DNA of 64,000 nucleotides, from assembly GCA_002110485.1 (NCBI GenBank), contig MOWL01000048.1, positions 124,001 through 188,000 on the forward strand. The letters run 5' to 3'. This DNA comes from Emergomyces orientalis. Lineage: Eukaryota > Ascomycota > Eurotiomycetes > Onygenales > Ajellomycetaceae. The notes under the pieces were generated by a model, which saw only the letters and a program-made list of their open reading frames with translations, ran no database searches and was not told where the DNA came from. Of this stretch, positions 10,422 to 22,669 are shown in pieces (the stretch's first letter is position 1; every line of letters starts with the position of its first letter). The translations under genes and the position numbers were made by a program.

Positions 10422-12886
10422 TTAATCCTCAACTTCCTTGATATACGGCCACTTCATTCGCAAATGAAAGAAGTCCCTGGATCTGCTGCTCAAGAGCGGA
10501 GCTGCTAAAAGTCACCTGCTTCCTGGACAAATCCCAGTCCTCGTCAAGAAATGCTTTCTGAAGAGCGTGCCTCCTGATGAGCATAGGCTCCGCCTGGATT
10601 CTCTGCATATCTGCCTTGATTTTCACCTCAGCATTGGCAAGATTTTCTGTCATCGATGCGGGGACTGTATCACCCGAGAGCTCGATTGCTATGAGGTACG
10701 AATTATATGCTTTTTTTGCTTTATTCAACCTCAACTCTGAATCCACTCGTCGGACCCATGCCTTGATGTTTTTCGGGTCAAGTAAGGTTGCAGAAGTTGC
10801 ATCCCGAGCCGCTTCATCGTATTTATCCATATGATAATTTGCAGCCGCCCTGTCCAAGTGGAACGCCGCATTTGAGGGGTCAATATCGATGGCCTGTGTA
10901 TAAAGGTCAACTGCCTCCTGAAATTCGTCTTTCCTAAATGCCGCATTTCCCTGAGTTTTGAAGGTCTCAGCTGGTCGTATTTCATCTGGATTTCCCACTT
11001 TCTGGAATTGAGCAGGTGCGTCCTGTAGGGAAATTCTGGCATTTGAAAATACAGGCCTTGAACAATTAGTGACGCTAGAATCTTGGGCGTTATATCAGGC
11101 AGAGATACATTTGGATGAAACTCGAGGCGAAGTGCCAATTCCCTGGACAGAATAATTTGCCGAAGGAATGCGTGCAATGACTGTCCAACCCATGCCGTTA
11201 CGAGACCTGAACTTGACATAAAATCACGGAAGTTTGTATCCATGTCGAGTAAGGCACATAATTGTTGGATTTGTGACGCTGGGTCTGATACCCTGTGGAA
11301 AGGATCTAAGCTAAATTTGCGCCACTATAAATGTTAGGCGCAGAACGGCAGGCACAAATGTGGGGGAGATTTAGCGTCTTATTTGCAAAAAGGAAATCAT
11401 ACCAAGCGTCACCAAAAAGTTCGCGAATATCAAGTTCATCTTCCTGTCTGTTCAAACCAAAAGGCCTATCAAAATTTTGAAGCTCCTCAAATCGCCGAAG
11501 AAACTTAGTCATTGAGACCTCTGGCATTTTTGGTAGAAATGCGCTTTTGTGGGAGTATTTCGGGCCTGAGTGTTCGTTTGCGTACTTCCATGTCTCTAGC
11601 CCAAAACCCTCAATAGTTATGGTTCTAGCGTTGACGTTCTCATATCTTGGCTCGCTTTCAATATCAAACAATACCCCCTCTTCGCTTGTATGGCGGTAGA
11701 GTGGGAGGAATGGCGGTCTTTTCATGAATTGTGCTCGATGGTAAAGATCTGGAGCAGCAGATGCATCAGTGTCGTCCACATGAGCAATCACTTTGAAAGG
11801 AGAACTCACTGAACGAAGAATGTGTTGGTTGCAAGAACCCCTTTTCTGTTTCTAATACACGCAAGCAGTTTTCACGCGGTTGGCAGAGTTCTTCCCAATA
11901 GGAATCTGCAGTAACGTGCAAAGAAGGGAGTGTGTTTTGATTCATGGTTATGGCCAGCCTACCCTCCCCCTTTTCTCCTACGCGCCACACCGCTGCGGAA
12001 AATTTGATCGCAATCCGCAGCTGCGCTGTGGCAGCATTCCACTCCGCTTTGGTGACAACTCGGCCAGAATTTAATGGGATGAAAGCATGCTTTATGCCAG
12101 CGATGGCCGGGAAATGATAATCGCCAGATGTCCCAATAAATTCTTTGCAAAGGGACTCCACTTCCGCAATGGTATCCCGATAAGCCTCTGCTAGGAAGGA
12201 ACCTTGATGCAATAGTTGTTCGAGCAAACCGCCGTTTGCACCATCGCCATCGTAGCGTATCACGCTAAGCACAGTTTCTTGAATGTCTCGTTTCAACTCA
12301 GGAAATGAGGCCACCAAGGATTCAACAGCTTTCCCAAACGCGGATACGAACAAGCCAAATTCCGTCTTGTCGTGAATGGACCACGTTATCTCACTGTTCA
12401 TTTCCACACTGCACCAATTGTTTATGGATTTACGCAAGGTATTGTAACATTGCTGGAACTCTGATGCCATATCCGGCAGGCTGCCGCCGTGACACTCCCA
12501 CCAATGTTTCCGCCGCGCGTAAGGTCGGATCTAGTAGCACTAATAGTCATCCCATGGATTTCCTTTGTCGATTTGAAGCGGTCAAATATCTTCTTAACGA
12601 CAAGCATATGGCGAAGCACGCTGTCACCAATGGGTTCTCGATTCAGCCGGGTTGCCGAGCTATGCAGTGTCTCGCCATTCTCAACCAAATTTAGTCCAAT
12701 TACTTTACCCCAAGCAAACAGCATAAATTTCGCCATTTCCAACTTCGAGGCTAGGAGAAGCTGGACAATATCTTCGTCATTCGCCCTCAAGTCAAAAATG
12801 CCGGATAAGTTGATGAAAACGCTCCATGAGGCAGAAATTGAAACAAGAGGCTCGCGGCCCTCGGGTTGGATTGGTGTCGGTGTCAT
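10422..12886 (-). CDS. HeLo-domain protein with C-terminal TPR region, exon ends partly uncertain
   Basis: The 12886-12422 part resembles the fungal HeLo (prion-inhibition) domain, with KLEMAKFMLFAWGKVIGL matching its helix-plus-WG pattern, and the next frame has ITWSIHDKTEF, the usual later HeLo phrase. A middle region of unknown fold follows. The last part holds tetratricopeptide repeats (residues of 10998-10700, with TQGNAAFRKDEFQEAVDLYT). Two introns are well supported: 11809-11749 (GTGAGT...CAG) and 11402-11311 (GTATGA, CTAAC branch, TTTAG). Joins near 12500, 11020 and 10500 are unclear and could be short introns or frameshifts; the final frame probably ends KWPYIKEVED with a stop at 10424-10422. 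An upstream first exon is likely missing. HeLo proteins act in membrane-targeted fungal cell death and non-self recognition. Confidence 0.55.
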
Positions 12887-13109
12887 TGCTGTATGGCCTT
12901 ATGCCACAATATGATGCTAAGGAAAGAATTTGCGCGAAAACACAGGAAGAACAAATAGCGGGATCATAGCAGCGACCCATTTTTATATGTAAGAATACAT
13001 TTTTGAAGTCGACTAGAAAACTCTTCTTGAAATAAGTTGGCGGCAGTGAGAGGTTGCTGGGCAATTCTCCAACCAGATCTCACTGCCACTGCCATGCCCT
13101 ATAGGGTCT

Positions 13110-13480
13110 TGGCTTGCTGGGCAGATAGCTATCTTCAGATCCACTGGATTGAAACCCAATGGACGTCTGCTTGTCTTGCGGATTCAGTATCCACTCTGTA
13201 TCAGACACTTTCATGCGGGGCGTTCGAGTTGATATTTCCATCTTTCAGAATGACGTCGGCTTGTCCAAATGCCCTTGGGCGACTGTGGGCTCCTCAATTT
13301 CGCTGCTATGACAGGTCGCAAGGTAGATTCCGAAGACCTGAATATATCGGCAAATTTCCACGCATTCAGAGTTGCTGTGCGTGTAAATATGTGTCCATGA
13401 TTACACTGTGACACGATTGGTAGACGGTTGCGTCGGCTGAAGAATGATTTTCGCTTCGGCATATCACGTAGTTAACCAAC
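13110..13480 (-). pseudogene. Relic of a fungal gene with frameshifts
   Basis: On the minus strand a segment reads VEICRYIQVFGIYLATCHS and continues to QGHLDK, then the protein-like sequence moves to another frame as ADVILKDGN, with no splice site between. Further on, LNPQDKQTSIGF appears in yet another frame. The phrases look like parts of one conserved fungal protein family that I cannot name. The frame changes without introns point to a decayed gene, perhaps the remains of a neighbour of the HeLo gene. An alternative is that unusual introns explain the breaks. Confidence 0.35.
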
Positions 13481-13809
13481 ATTTATGAAACGTCAGGTTG
13501 TGATCAAATTTGGGAAAAGCCTGTGAGGTTCCTTCAACTCAAATCCATTGAACACAATATTGAACGTAAAGCCATGATATCGAATAAGTCATTGATGAAC
13601 GTCTCATGTTTTCTACCAAGCACTTAAATACTCATCGACTCACTTGGATGGGCAGGGCGAAGATGGATGTGCCGAAATCACGTGAAATAACTTTCGCATC
13701 CTGCCCCACCTCCTTTAACAAACCAGAGCTGTTCATTTGGATAGAATGTTATACATAAAGTATTCGGACAAAGGCTGATTCAAAGTGACATACCTAAAGC
13801 GATAACGTG

Positions 13810-16177
13810 ATGTCTTCGGTAGCTGCCGTTTCTGCATCGTCGATACCATTCGAAGTTTCTAGCGTGGAAGAGCACACACGCAGTGATGTAAAGAGTGAGT
13901 CGATCCCCATCCCTGATGGCGTTTTGTCGAACAACGACCCCCTCTCATCTAGAATGAGTATGAATAGATCACATTTCAATAGCAGACAACCTGTGTTTTC
14001 TATGTCGTCATCTGGATTTTGAACACGTTGGCTTCCACCTTTCTTCGGAGTATTCAGGTAACAACTATTCTTTTCGGAGGGAATTACCTACCTTACTGAA
14101 TAACTCCAGCAAATGTGCTTTCTGCAAGAAGCTTGCCGATATCATCGATGACTGGCTTGCTAAAAATCCAGGCAGTCAGGCAAATTTATTTGATGTTTCG
14201 AGGTGCCACATAGATGTGAGCCTCGAGACGGATTGGCATGCTGTGGCTCAAAGGGGTGATGAAGAAGAAATATGCTCCCCAGCCCATTTGAAGGCTTATT
14301 CTGATCGGATTAGGGTTAACTGTTCTATCCCAAGGCTTGGAGGTAACCGCGAAAGTGGCCAGTCGCAATTCGTAACATTCTTTTTTCAAAGATTCGAAGA
14401 ACCGTCAGCTTCGGTACTTCAGGATTCTCGCTTGAACCACATCAATTGCTTCCCGGCTGTTAGTAAGAATAGGCCTTACAGTGGACGTAAAAGGCCTATA
14501 GCGGCGGATCTAGCTCTCTTCAAATGTTGGAAACAGCTATGCCAAGAGACACACGGGGAAAAGTGCTCTCAAATATTCAGGGGAATTCAGAAAATCAGAC
14601 CTCGAGTCATCGATGTTGACCAGAGATGTTTAGCTTTTGCTCATGAAGATGACGAGTGGGTCTGTTTGAGTTATGTCTGGGGAAAAGCACAGACCCTTCA
14701 ACTCGTGAAGGGCAATCTCCAAAGTTTCTCAATGCCAGGGTCCCTTGGACCAGACATTCTTCCTAACATAGTAGAAGACGCTTTGCAAGTCACAAAGGGG
14801 CTTGGGGAACGGTACCTCTGGATCGATTGCCTCTGCATAATACAGGACGACGCACAAGATAAGGCTGAGTTCATCTCGAAAATGGATTCGATATATACTT
14901 TAGCGACTGTTGTCATAATCGCATCCACCTGTGTTGATGCAAACTCAAGTCTTCCTGGAGTCAGACCTGGTTCTCGAATTCAGGAGCAAGAACCATTCCA
15001 GATTCGAGATGTTACTTTGGTACGCTCACTTGACCCCGCTCTCGGCGTGAAGGTTGATCTTCGCACGGGACGTGCCCAGGGATATTTGGGGGAGACAGTC
15101 TGGGACACACGGGCTTGGACCTTACAAGAGAGGTTTCTCGCAGCTAGATCCCTTGTCTTCACAGCAGAGCAAGTGTTCTGGGAATGTGAAGAGGCATTCC
15201 GGTGTGAAGATAGCTTTCGCGAGCTCCCCAACCTCTCGCCAGATCCTCACAGGACCAGCCTTTGTGGAGGCGAACTGAACCTCTCGTGGAATTCTGACGT
15301 CCCGACATTTGATCATTTCTATCGGATCCTTCTGGAGGAATACTCGGGTCGTGCGCTGACATTCGACCACGATGGATTAAATGCATTTCGTGGTATCATA
15401 CGGGCGTTCGAGAGGTCCATGGGAGAGGGGTTCTTCTGGGGTATGCCAACTGCGTTTCTGGAATCTGCCCTAGCTTGGGGTCATCGAAGCCATAAGTTAA
15501 TACGGAGGCGGGGTGTTCAGACATTAGGGCTTTCCACGGGGGATAATAATCAGTTTCCCAGCTGGTCATGGGTCGGTTGGACTAGCGATGGACAGGCGAA
15601 ACTCGCCAATCAAAATCTGACCACAGAAAGTCTAGGCATCAGGTTCTACCGTGTTGCTGAAGATGGGAAATCAATGGTGGAACTGAAGCAGGTTACCAAA
15701 ATCAACGACGAGGTTGATTTGCTTGTTGACGGCTCCAAACTTCCTGATCGTACATCCAGACTTTACGAAGTCTCAATTGACGACCTACCAACAGACGCCT
15801 CAGCCAGCTTACAATCAGTTCTCTGCTTCTGGTCTGCATATGCACACCTTGACATAACAAGCTGGTCTGCCGGTGACGACTCTACTCCTAACAATCAGGA
15901 GATCGCCCTCTCCCAAGGGCCTGGTAGTACAATCCAAGTTGCCTGGTCCCACATGGCGCCTTCATTAAAACAGGGCGACAAAGTTGAAGTCATCGCTGTA
16001 GCCCAAAACAGAGGCAGCTGGGACTCCGGCCACATTGCCAATGGAGCTATAGGAGTCATGGTAATCTCTTGGGATGCCAGTGGCACCGCCGCGATCCGTG
16101 AAGGGTTTGCCTGGATGGCTATTCGGGAGTGGACTGCGTTGAGAGATCGTAGATGGAAGCTAATTATCTTGGGGTAA
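13810..16177 (+). CDS. HET-domain protein (heterokaryon incompatibility type)
   Basis: Exon 1 is 13810-13894 and exon 2 is 13986-16177, joined by a GTGAGT...CAG intron of 91 nt, giving 758 residues. The join brings in CFLCRHLDFEH, the Cys-rich N-terminal motif typical of this class. The HET domain proper lies around residues 250-400: LSYVWGKAQ, then ERYLWIDCLCIIQDD, then a segment beginning MDSIYTLATVVIIAS. Further C-terminal landmarks WDTRAWTLQERFLAARSLVF and FPSWSWVGW are also standard for the family. HET proteins trigger cell death when genetically different hyphae fuse. The gene lies head to head with a HeLo-type gene, another cell-death family, with a gene relic between them. Confidence 0.9.
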
Positions 16178-17393
16178 TAAATACTATAACAGTGAAGGTC
16201 GTATCCCTGCCACACATTTGGGTGGGAATCGACTGAGACGGAGCGCGTAGTTGAACGCTCGTTTACTAAGTTGAATGTGGGGCTTCAAGTAAGATTTAGG
16301 CGATCAGCCAGACAATAGAATTATGAGGTACCTCCTGAAGGAACATGACCATTTTGCGTTTCTTTCCTGCTATTTCGGTATCTGCTCCTTAAAAGCGAAA
16401 TTGAAGCCCCTTCATCCGACCGGTCATTTACTTTCAGAGACCAATACTAGTACTAGTATGCACTGATATTCTAACAGTTGATTTACTTCACACAAGAAAT
16501 TTCTGTAGTGGACCTGTTTCAAAGTATTTTATACAGTACAACTAACGCTAAAAACTATTTCTAATTGATAAAAATTGTTTGAAATGGAATTATACTGCCG
16601 AGACCTGATTCTTAGCTATTACTAATAGTTGAACCTAGTAATAGACTAGAGTGTCAGTTGTGACTTGTGTGTATGAGTTGTGTTACTAATAGTTAAGTAT
16701 TATTCACTTTTATTAACTAATTCACAACCAGTCTACAACCATTCTATTACTGTTTTGAAAACATCTCTTGAGGCTACTATGTACAGTAGTAGTACTTAGG
16801 AGGACGTGACCGTTAAATCATATCCCTCTAAAACAGGAATATGAGCCGTAAAGAGTGAGAAAGTTGCATCAATAAAAGGTACTTGAACGACAATATTGGT
16901 TGTAGATTTTCTCCTCCCCCAGCACACTCAAAATCGTACGGGGTTTGTAGATCCAGAACATGTCTCAACAATGCAAACAGGCAAAATTTCTTCGGATAGG
17001 TCAAGGTTGGCGTTTGGCGCTACAGGCGGCTAGCTGTGCCATTGGCTCAAAAGCCGAATAAGCTTATTTGCCAAGGTATGGCTTTGGGGTTTCTCAACTG
17101 GAGCCACCGTTGTTTACTAGTACACAATAGTATCTGCAAAGGAAGCAATCTTGATATATCTTTCTGTTTTCCGATTTCTGGGCAGTCAGAGGAAATCATG
17201 TTGGCAAAAAATCTGGGTTTCTAGGTACATGTACTGTACATACAAAGAATGAAAGATAAGTTAATGTTTGAAAAGAGGGGCAAGCTGTATATGGACCGTA
17301 ACTTGAGAAAGATCAATCTATGAGAGAGAGCAACAACTTCATCTCCCGCATCCAATCAACGGATTTGTAGAACCACCCTGCTAACCAAACCCT
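16178..17393. other. AT-rich intergenic spacer with imperfect inverted repeat
   Basis: No coding frame is convincing. Around 16637-16751 two arms share the core AGTAATAGA (16637-16645) and its reverse complement (16743-16751), with partial similarity beyond the core. This could be a small MITE-like element or a chance structure. Confidence 0.35.
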
Positions 17394-19658
17394 TCACCCC
17401 TTCAAAAACCCCCCATAATACCCATCCAACCACTCTCCCGCCCTCCTCCCAGCATCTTCCCCGGCTCCTCCAACACTTCCCCACCTCCCGATGCTCCCCA
17501 CATACCCATCCGGCCGAACATTGACAATCGCAACCTCATCCCCAGCAACATCACCCAGCCACTTCTCAGTGCATCCGCCACCAGGCATCACATCATCAAG
17601 ATAAAAAGTCCACCGACTAGCCTGTAACAATGCGGGTAAAGCCGTGATTTCCGCATCGCATTTCGCCGTCCGCGTCACAAGGGCGTATGTGAATAGTTTT
17701 GACACGGCTGTGTATCTATCTAGCTGGTCGTAGTCGTCCAGCGGTGCGACGGGGGGTGGATTCATCGTATAGGATTTGTTAGCACGCATGGTGGCGCGCG
17801 TGAGGAAGGAGGTTGGTGATTGTACATAGTCGCACAGGCTTTTCAGGAACAATGCGGCGGCCTGGAGGTTCGGGACGAACATGTAGATACGGAACTGGCT
17901 GAGGAGGGGGATATCGAGCTGGATGTCGACGGGGTTTGCGTCGATGTAGCGGGAGACTCGGGCGGGGGTCAGGAGACCACCAGGCTTCAAGAGGTTCACA
18001 GATGAGGCTGGTGGCAGCGGTGCCGAGCCCACCTGGTTGAGGATGTTGGGCGAGTACTCTGCGCCGACTCCGGAGATGAAACGGATGTTCTCGTCGAAGT
18101 TGCGCCCAAGCGCCTCGTCGCTTTCACTGAATGCCTTGACGTGCTCGCAGTCGAAGTCAATGAGGTCTTGCGCGATTTTCTTTCGTTCCTCCTCGTACGT
18201 GGCGAGAAGGGAGCGGGGAGCTAGATCTCGTGTGACGAGGTTTAGCTTCCAGGCCAGGTTGAAGCTGTCGTGCATGCTGGTGTTTGCTCCTTGGGCGGCA
18301 AGGGCAGAATGACAGTGGCCAGCCTTTGCGAATTCGTTAGCATGCGCACGACAACGAGATAAAAAAAAGTAAAAAATTTATGTCTTACATCTCCGGCGAT
18401 GAAAAGCTGTAGTTCTGCGTCTGCGAAATGATTGGCAACTCTCTGGCTGACGACGTAATTACCAAACCATTCTGTTTGCTTGAAGTTAGCATTGATGCCA
18501 TTAAGGTGGAAAATGGGGATCCAACCAATGCTCTTCCATTCCAAGGTATACGGTGCCATCGCTTCTCTGGCTTTGCTGATGACATATTCCGGAGTAGCAA
18601 GCGATTTATCCATACGATCACCCTCCTTGGAGCTCAGTTCCACATAAAGGCGGGTCATATTGCGCTCTCTTGGGATCCAAAGAATTGAGCCCGCATGATG
18701 TGTCCGGACAGCAACTTTGCTCCATAGGTCTGGGAAATCGGTCTCGATAACACCTAAATGCTCCATGTTGGTTAGAAAATAGAGCAATAAACGCGGATAT
18801 CGAACACATAACTTACCATCTAATACTCCCCACGACGCATTGGTCATTTCACCAATCAACTTGGCTTCAGGTATGAAAGGTCTGACTTTCGAGCGTGCTC
18901 CATCACATCCTATGAGAAAATCTGCTTTCATTATCTGAGGTGCCTTTGTCGCGGGGTCTTCATAGACGACATTGATTTTCCCGTCAGCAGCTGATCTTGA
19001 ACATTCGATGAATGGACTACTGCGTGAAACAGAAACATTTCGCTCTTCCATGTCTTTGATTAAAATATCTTCTATCATTCCCTGATGCGCGAGCAGGATA
19101 TATGGATCTGATGCCCCAACATGGTTTGGATAATGAATCTGGCGACCTTTCCGCCGGAGAGGCTTGTCCGCTGTACGCTCCTGGTGCCAGATGTTAAAAA
19201 ATTTTCCGCACAGTTACAGTTGTCCGTAGCTTACCCAGAAAGATATGTCGTAAACTTTGACGCCTTTTCTCAGAAGTTCGTCCGCAAGTCTGAGCTGTTT
19301 GAAAGTCTCGATGGTCTTTGGTTGCATTCCATCGGCCTTTCCGGTCGATGTTTTGTCTGGTCTGTCATCCAATATGGTAGTTTTAATTCCGTATCGGACG
19401 AGGTTTGATCTTTTTTTGCACTTGTCAGAATCAACAAAATAAATGAGAACTCTAGCGCAATGGAAATCAAAAAAGAATAGAGGGCTTTAGAAAGATAATT
19501 ACTACATACGCGAGCATTAATCCTGATGGGCCTGCACCTACAACAGCTACCGTTGTGGCCAGCGGCGGGGTTTGTAGCCCGTCATGGTCCATGAATCCTT
19601 CACTGTTGGATCCCATCTTGAGTTTTTTCGGGGGAGTTTGTGAATGCGCTCTTTTCAT
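17394..19658 (-). CDS. hxnV: FAD-dependent aromatic monooxygenase of the phenol hydroxylase type, HxnV-like
   Basis: Exons 19658-19510, 19409-19235, 19180-18817, 18753-18389 and 18323-17394 join in frame to 660 residues. The start is the first ATG of the open segment. Motifs in order: the FAD dinucleotide fold VAVVGAGPSGLMLA, the DG motif LIGCDGARSKVR, the GD motif FIAGDAGHCHSALAAQGANT, and a C-terminal thioredoxin-like domain as in phenol 2-monooxygenases, with a segment on catalytic-domain dimerisation. The third intron (18816-18754, 63 nt) has no stop and keeps frame, so automatic models may retain it. Phenol hydroxylase-like HxnV hydroxylates the pyridine ring in A. nidulans nicotinate catabolism. 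The gene is divergent from the amidase, sharing a promoter region. HxnV identity is inferred from family and linkage. Confidence 0.85.
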
Positions 19659-20528
19659 GATACAACAATGCAAGCTATTCCTCGGAATATATTAAAAAGG
19701 AGGCGATCAGATCACATGGGACACTTCCTGCAAATTTGTTACCAACGCGACTAGCAGGGGTTGTTGCTATATCCTACTCTAGCTGCTGCTCACTTTTGGT
19801 TTTGGGCGCTAGAGCTTTGATCTGACTATCGAAGCGTAAAAATAGTCATAAATGGCGCCACTGTCAATTGGCATTGCCCGAGAAACGGAGCAGAAGAGCG
19901 TACCTGTTGTTCAACACTGTGGCCCCTACTGTTCCGTTTACCCACTGATGATGCTTGTAGCGGAGCAAGAAGCTGTTGTGGGTGCCTGGGCCAGATGCAT
20001 TAGTGGGGCAGAACGCTCGTTCATAGCAGTGGAGGTTAGCGCTACGTACTGTACCTTGAAGGTCGAGGTTTGGTTAAACACTTTTGGCAAACCAGATCCA
20101 CGCCGAATGTTAAGCTCCAACGCTAGAACTGGCAACCTGGAACATCACACACACACCCCCCCCCCCATTTTTGGTTTAAACAACCATTCGTACGGTCACA
20201 GATGTGGTGATACAGAAAATATTTCGTTACATAACGTTACCTAACGAACGGTAACAATGATCCTCTCAGGGTTGTGAGATCGGCCAGTTCGCTATTTTCG
20301 GCTGCTATTTTCAGCATCTTGAAGCCGAATCGCTGTCTGTCGTGGCCTGTTTGGTTGCATCGGCCGTTTTCCGATGACGCTCTTCAAAATCGCAACCTCG
20401 AAAACTACTGCATATTGATAGTAAAAGCTTGCAGATCGCAATGGTTTGAGAAGGTCGGGAGACATTTAGTTTTACTCGTCGCATATTTACAAATTATAAA
20501 GCTAATAATTATCATCAGATCAAACACA
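19659..20528. promoter_or_regulatory. Divergent promoter region of hxnV-like and hxnN-like genes
   Basis: The spacer between the two start codons has no convincing coding frame; the ORF-like stretch near 19852-20244 lacks family resemblance. It holds a C run at 20157-20166 and two HGATAR motifs close to the amidase start (20416-20421 forward, 20509-20514 reverse), which would fit AreA control. Confidence 0.4.
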
Positions 20529-22455
20529 ATGAGGACGCCGAAGCCATGGCAAGAAATCGTTGCCAAAAAGAGATCTCTCAGGGACGAGGCATTGGGGCCT
20601 TATCTCATCGATGATATTCATCTCAGGCCCGAGAGAGTGGCAAATGTTGCGGATAGATCCCGCATCGAACCCCAAACTGCTCAGACTATCACCGAAATCA
20701 ACAGCATTGAGCAATTGCATGAACGCCTCAGCCGAGGAGAATTCACTGCTGAGGATGTCACGCTCGCGTACATCAAGAGGTTGGCAGCTCCAAGAAATTT
20801 TTTCCCCAGATCTCATTTCTGACCTAAAATCATAGAGCAACGGTAGCACACCAACTGGTTAGTTCTTGTGATGATATCAATAGCACATTTCAAACACTCA
20901 ATTGCCCTCGCTGATAAAATTCTCCAACGAGCGGGGTAAACTATATGTGTGTAGACCAATGCTCTCACTGAAGTAGTATTCGAGGAAGCGCTCGAGCAAG
21001 CCCAAGAGCTTGACAAATCGTTCAAAGAAACGGGCAAGGTCAAGGGCCCGCTTCACGGCATTCCCGTCACATTAAAGGACCAATTTAACATCAAAGGCGT
21101 CGATACAACACTGGGATATGTTGGACGCTCCTTCTCGCCAGCGGTGGAAGATGCCGTTCTAGTCCAGATTTTGAAGAGCCTGGGAGCTGTCGTCATTGCG
21201 AAGACGAACTTACCCCAGAGTATTATGGTACGTATATAGATAAATACCAATCGTTCTCGAATCGGATTCCCCCTCTTACAGACAGTTCTAGTGGTGCGAA
21301 ACCGAAAACCCCCTTTTCGGTTTGACTGTGAATCCACGGAACTCGAAATTTACTCCAGGAGGCTCGTCGGGCGGAGAGAGTGTCTTGCTCGCCCTCCATG
21401 CCTCGATTTTGGGATTTGGTACAGATATTGGCGGCAGTATTCGAATCCCTCAAAACATGGTAGGCTTATATGGGCTGAAACCAAGTGTAAGATTTATCCC
21501 TCCATAATCACTACATACCCACGGTCTACATCCAGTATCCTAACAACTCGCGAATTAGAGCGGCCGTTTACCTTCCTACGGCGCTCCCGTCTCGACAGAG
21601 GGTCAAGAACACGTCCCATCCTCCATAGGCCCCATGACCCGCGACCTTTCCTCCATGATATACATCACCCAACAACTCGCCAACTCGCACCCCTGGAACC
21701 TCGACCCACGCTGTGCACCCCTCCCCTGGCGTCACGATATCTTCACAGAGATCCAGTCCCGCCCTCTCGTAATCGGCCTGATCATGGACGACGGCGTAGT
21801 AAAGGTCCACCCACCAATTGAGCGCGCTTTGCACGAACTATCCGTCAAGCTCCAAGCCGCGGGCCACGAAGTTATCCCCTGGAACACAGACGGCCACCAA
21901 GAATGTATTGATATCATGGATACTTTCTACACCGTCGACGGCGGCGAGGATATCCGCCACGACGTCATGGCCGCGGGCGAACCGTTTCTCCCACACGTCG
22001 AGCGCCTCGTTAACAAGGGCCAACCAATCTCCGTCTACGAATACTGGCAGTTGAACAAGCGCAAGTTCGCGGCGCAGAAGCGGTATCTAGATAAGTGGAA
22101 CCGGACCCGCGCGCCCTTGTCAAATCGGATAGTGGATATCCTTCTTGCACCAACGATGCCACATGTTTCCGTCCCGCATCGGTGCTGTCGCTGGGTCGGG
22201 TATACGAAGGTGTGGAATTTTTTGGATTATTCGGCGCTTACTTTGCCTGTTGGCGAAGTATGTAAAGAAAAGGATGTGCTTCCTGAAACACCGTATAAGC
22301 CGCGGAATGAGCTTGATGAGTGGAATTGGGGGTTGTATGATGTAGACACGATGGCTGGACATCCAGTTAATCTGCAGATTGTGGGGAAGAAATTGGAGGA
22401 GGAGAAGGTGTTGGGCGCTGCCGTGGTTATAGAAAAGGTTATGCGTGGATTATAG
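20529..22455 (+). CDS. hxnN: Amidase-signature hydrolase, HxnN-like
   Basis: Exons 20529-20779, 20836-20857 (a 22-nt microexon), 20955-21227, 21292-21486 and 21559-22455 join to 545 residues. The amidase-signature Ser-cisSer-Lys triad is visible: Lys in PVTLKDQFN, and the serines in TPGGSSGGES and GTDIGGSIRIP. The end VNLQIVGKKLEEEKVLGAA is the normal C-terminus of fungal amidases. In A. nidulans HxnN acts on the amide formed after ring opening, releasing ammonia and leaving a hydroxy-dicarboxylate. The gene is divergent from the monooxygenase and convergent with the short-chain dehydrogenase, with only 214 bp between stops. The amidase assignment is secure; the substrate is inferred from context. 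Confidence 0.88.
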
Positions 22456-22669
22456 AGTTGATATTTAGAATTAAGCTGTTCCTAAGTGAGGTGCAATTTG
22501 GAGATATAATAATCTTATACCGTGTTGCAGCTCGAAATGCTTCATAGAGTGGAACATTTAAATCATATAAAAATCAAGGCTGAACAATATTCAGTGTCCG
22601 TAGTCAATATCATAACTTCCACCCACTCTATGTACAGTACAATACATGTCAACAATTGATTCCCCCTCA

